From Flaccisagitta enflata (Eukaryota > Chaetognatha > Sagittoidea > Aphragmophora), in NCBI GenBank assembly GCA_965153355.1, contig OZ231126.1, positions 8,680,001 to 8,744,000 on the forward strand: DNA of 64,000 nucleotides. Reading direction: 5' to 3'. The notes below the pieces were generated by a model that was given only the letters and a program-made list of their open reading frames with translations, was not told where the DNA came from and did not search any database. Position 1 is the first letter of the stretch. Each line of letters begins with the position of its first letter. The translations under genes and the position numbers were made by a program. This document shows, piece after piece, positions 62,003-64,000 of this stretch.

Positions 62003-62150
62003 TTTTCAGTCGCGCAGCGTGCTGCGGAACTGAAAGATCCACTTTTTTGTCCGTCGACCATATTTGTCAATTTTGCGCGTTATTCTCGTACCCGCTTCTA
62101 CTTTTGTGCTTGACTGGCCTCCTTGGGTCATCATGTATCCAGCCTTATTA
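62003..62150 (-). mobile_element. HER type A, strongly diverged
   Basis: AGTCGCGCAGCGTGCTGCGG, TTTTTTGTCCGTCGACC, CTCGTACCCGCTTC, and the end GTATCCAGCCTTATT. The hairpin has become CGCGCAGCGTGCTGCG. Confidence 0.6.
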
Positions 62151-62179
62151 AACTTTTGCTTGGGTAAACAATAGTAGAC

Positions 62180-62640
62180 AATGACTATGGCATTAATAAT
62201 GGCAATGACGATGGCGATGGCATCTACTGTGGTTATGGCAATGTTATGGCAATGCTATGGCAATGTTATAACTAATTGCTATGTTAATTGCAACAGCCAT
62301 AGCAACAGCAATGGCAATGGCAATAATGACAATGACCAAGGCAATGACCATGATAATGACGATGAAAATGGCATTGACAAATATAATGCAATGACAATGA
62401 GGATACACAAAGGCAACGACAATGACAAAGCCAATCCCCATGCTACTGACAATGAAAATGGCATTTACAAAGATAATGCAATGACAATGACGATACACAA
62501 AGGCAACGACAATGGCAAAGGCAATGAGCATGCTAATGACGATGAAAATGGCATTGACAAAGATAATGCAATGACAATGACGATACACAATGGCAACGAC
62601 AATGACAAGAACCACGGTAATGCCTAATGGTACTGACAAT
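62180..62640 (+). repeat. ATGGCA / ATGACA hexamer region with 90-bp units
   Basis: GCAATGACAATGA(G/C)GATACAC recurs at 62388, 62478 and 62568, an exact 90-bp period. Around it lie simpler ATGGCAATG hexamers. Because 90 is a multiple of three, a 148-codon frame stays open with 30-residue repeats. Selection for coding is not implied. Confidence 0.85.
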
Positions 62641-62671
62641 GAGGGGGCGTTTCTAGTCACAGGCAATTGCG

Positions 62672-62826
62672 TTTTTAGTCGCGTGCACGCGACTCTACAA
62701 CCCGCTTTGTCCGTCGGTCGGTCGTTTGGTCCGTCACGTTTTACTTTTTTCAAGATTTTACTTTTTTTACCCCACTGCTCCTGCCCAAATGCTCTAATGA
62801 CCTCAAATATGGCCTCTGCCCATCCG
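62672..62826 (-). mobile_element. HER type A, leader lost
   Basis: Perfect hairpin AGTCGCGTGCACGCGACT, CTACAACCCGCTTTGTCCG, GGTCGGTCGTTTGG, CCCACTGCTCCTGCCC, GACCTCAAATATGGCC, TCTGCCCATCCGTAGG. Homology stops where repeat H begins. Confidence 0.8.
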
Positions 62827-62945
62827 TAGGGTGCCCACTCACTGCCTCGTGGGATAGTTGAATTCATGAATATGTGCTCATGCTGTAAACGCGTTTAATG
62901 GGAACTAACGGGTTTTTGTCTTCACTAGAAACACGCCCTAAATGT
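62827..62945 (-). repeat. Dispersed repeat H, partial copy 3
   Basis: The complement reads AAACGCGTTTACAGCATGAG, CACATATTCATGAATTC, CACGAGGCAGTGAGT, matching the start of the copy at 37378. Confidence 0.6.
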
Positions 62946-62989
62946 GGCAATGGCAAAGCTTCGATTAAGTTGTGATGCGTAGGAGTCGG

Positions 62990-63230
62990 AACAAGGCCAA
63001 CACCTTACAGTCGCGTGCGGTTGTTAAGACTATTAGACCGAAAGCCTAAAAGACCAAAAGACTAAGAGACTAAATGTAAATTGACTTAAATTGATTTTGA
63101 ATAACTTTAAATGACTTTTAATGACTTAAAATGGTGTAAAAGGGCGAAAAAAAGCAAAGTGTTACCGACAGACTGACCGACCGACCGACGGACTGAATGG
63201 GTTGTAGAGTCGCGTGCACGCGACTAAAAA
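62990..63230 (+). mobile_element. HER type B, complete
   Basis: AACAAGGCCAACACCTTACA, GTCGCGTGCGGTTGTTAAG, AGACCAAAAGACT-like and AAATGACTTTTAATGAC units, AAAGCAAAGTGTTACCG, GACCGACCGACCG, GGGTTGTAGAG, and the perfect hairpin AGTCGCGTGCACGCGACT with AAAAA. Confidence 0.9.
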
Positions 63231-63249
63231 GAGGGTCTTTAAGAAAAAT

Positions 63250-63485
63250 CCCTCGAAAGCTGGTCGAAATGTGGCCGTTATACGGGCTAAATCTGGCCGA
63301 AATGTAGCCGTTATACGCGCTAAATCTGGCCGAAATGTGGCCGTTATACGGGCTAAATCTGGCCGAAATGTGGCCGTTATACGCGCTAAATCTGGCCATA
63401 ATGTGGCCGTTATACGGGCTAAATCTGGCCGAAATGTGGCCGTTATACGCGCTAAATCTGGCCGAAATGTGGTCGTTATCATACA
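63250..63485 (+). repeat. 33-bp tandem repeat in alternating 66-bp pairs
   Basis: GGCCGAAATGTGGCCGTTAT repeats every 33 bp. The next word alternates strictly ACGGGC / ACGCGC (near 63281, 63314, 63347, 63380, 63413, 63446). The period keeps frames open on both strands (for example an 11-residue RNVAVIRAKSG repeat). No start context, domain or homologue is recognised, so I treat it as a satellite-like array. Confidence 0.85.
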
Positions 63486-63589
63486 TGAGAAATCAGCGCA
63501 TGCGTAGAAGAGAAAAGTGTCTTTTAAATCACTTTGTACGCCACTCACCGGGCATGAGTGGGAGGAAATCCACCGGAGGTACATGACGA

Positions 63590-63640
63590 AGAGGAAGAGG
63601 AGGAGGAAGAGGAAGAAGAGGAGGAGGAGGAGGGAAGGAG
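63590..63640 (+). repeat. AGGAGG / GAAGAG purine tract
   Basis: Short GA-rich run. Confidence 0.8.
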
Positions 63641-63724
63641 AGAATCGTGCATGGAACTGGAAGCAACTGAACTCTGAAGATATTAACGAAAAGATGGGGT
63701 AGAAGTAGTTAAGCCGAAAAAAGA

Positions 63725-63786
63725 AATGATGACGATGACGATAATGATGATGACGATGACGATGACGATGGCTATGACGACGACGC
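63725..63786 (+). repeat. GATGAC hexanucleotide tract
   Basis: ATGATGACGATGACGATAATG-like units, imperfect. Confidence 0.85.
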
Positions 63787-63944
63787 TAAAAAAAAAACAG
63801 GAGGAACAGGTGAAACAGAAGAAAGTTATATTGATACTGATGAAATCGTGAATCAATCGTGCGATAAAAAAAATGCATTTTATTTTGTCATCATTATATG
63901 ATAATTGATATTATGTAATGAGAGTATGAAATCGATGTTTCAAT

Positions 63945-63998
63945 TAGACGGAGGGACGGACGGACAAAGGCTCTTATAGAGCTGCGTGTCCGCAACTA
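63945..63998 (+). mobile_element. HER type C, hairpin end only
   Basis: AGACGGAGGGACGGACGGAC, AAAGGCTCTTATAGAG, CTGCGTGTCCGCAACTA. It lies at the window edge; no leader seen upstream. Confidence 0.75.
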
Positions 63999-64000
63999 CT

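Overview
The window looks like intergenic DNA from a eukaryote with a repeat-heavy genome, most likely an invertebrate animal. No species can be named from it. The support is: no convincing host gene in 64 kb, no operons or ribosome-binding sites, non-LTR retrotransposon remnants of animal type (an R2-like endonuclease domain and a LINE reverse-transcriptase end), many miniature inverted-repeat elements with TA or 8-bp target duplications, tRNA-like Pol III promoter relics, and very long microsatellites. By a rough hand tally, about a fifth of the window is simple or short tandem repeat. Nearly all long reading frames are translations of microsatellites and were left out.

The commonest dispersed component is a group of short non-autonomous elements, called here HER (hairpin-end repeats). 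There are more than 30 whole or partial copies. A typical copy begins with AACAAGGCC and a subterminal copy of a 9-12 bp motif X. It then has a middle segment, a GACC/ACGG tetranucleotide stretch and a terminal hairpin X...X' followed by AAAAA. X differs between types (A/B AGTCGCGTGC, C AGTTGCGGAC, D AGATGCGTCATC, F AGGTGCGAC), but the two ends of one element nearly always agree. The layout resembles Helentron-associated (HINE / 'pearl'-like) elements; that assignment is inference. A second group, called E, has GGCCCC-GAA-GGGGCC hairpin inverted repeats around a ~20-bp tandem array.

Layout. 1-2.7 kb: HER end, a TA-flanked MITE, a trinucleotide tract, a 59-bp array. 2.7-6.1 kb: a 3.3-kb element with long inverted termini made of 182-bp subrepeats, holding a broken gene, a LINE RT fragment, a HER and a MITE. 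6-10 kb: GGTGGC and CA/ACAGAACG repeats and HERs. 10.7-13.7 kb: two inverted copies of a tRNA-like repeat enclosing two HERs and a MITE. 14-17 kb: E element, hAT MITE, a 43-bp array carrying TGACGTCA sites. 17.4-18.3 kb: the R2-like 3' end cut by a GA tract. 18.6-25 kb: MITEs, a 1.5-kb GAAA/CAAA block, HERs. 25-32 kb: GT, GA and CA tracts, palindromic elements, E copies. 33-34 kb: ATG block. 35.4-37.3 kb: a giant HER-B. 37-45 kb: dense HERs with AAC, GT and GATA repeats. 45-52 kb: E copies, CTTT repeats, 121-bp terminal repeats, MITEs. 53-58 kb: a 1.1-kb ATC block, CT and TTG tracts, an E element, a miniature direct-repeat element, GAA repeats. 58-64 kb: MITEs, a 34-bp minisatellite joined to 0.4 kb of GT, and 90-bp and 33/66-bp arrays.

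No genes here can be said to work together. The visible activity is that of transposons and replication slippage: the non-autonomous elements would depend on transposases, Rep/helicase or LINE enzymes encoded elsewhere, and several carry short tandem units that have grown into long arrays.
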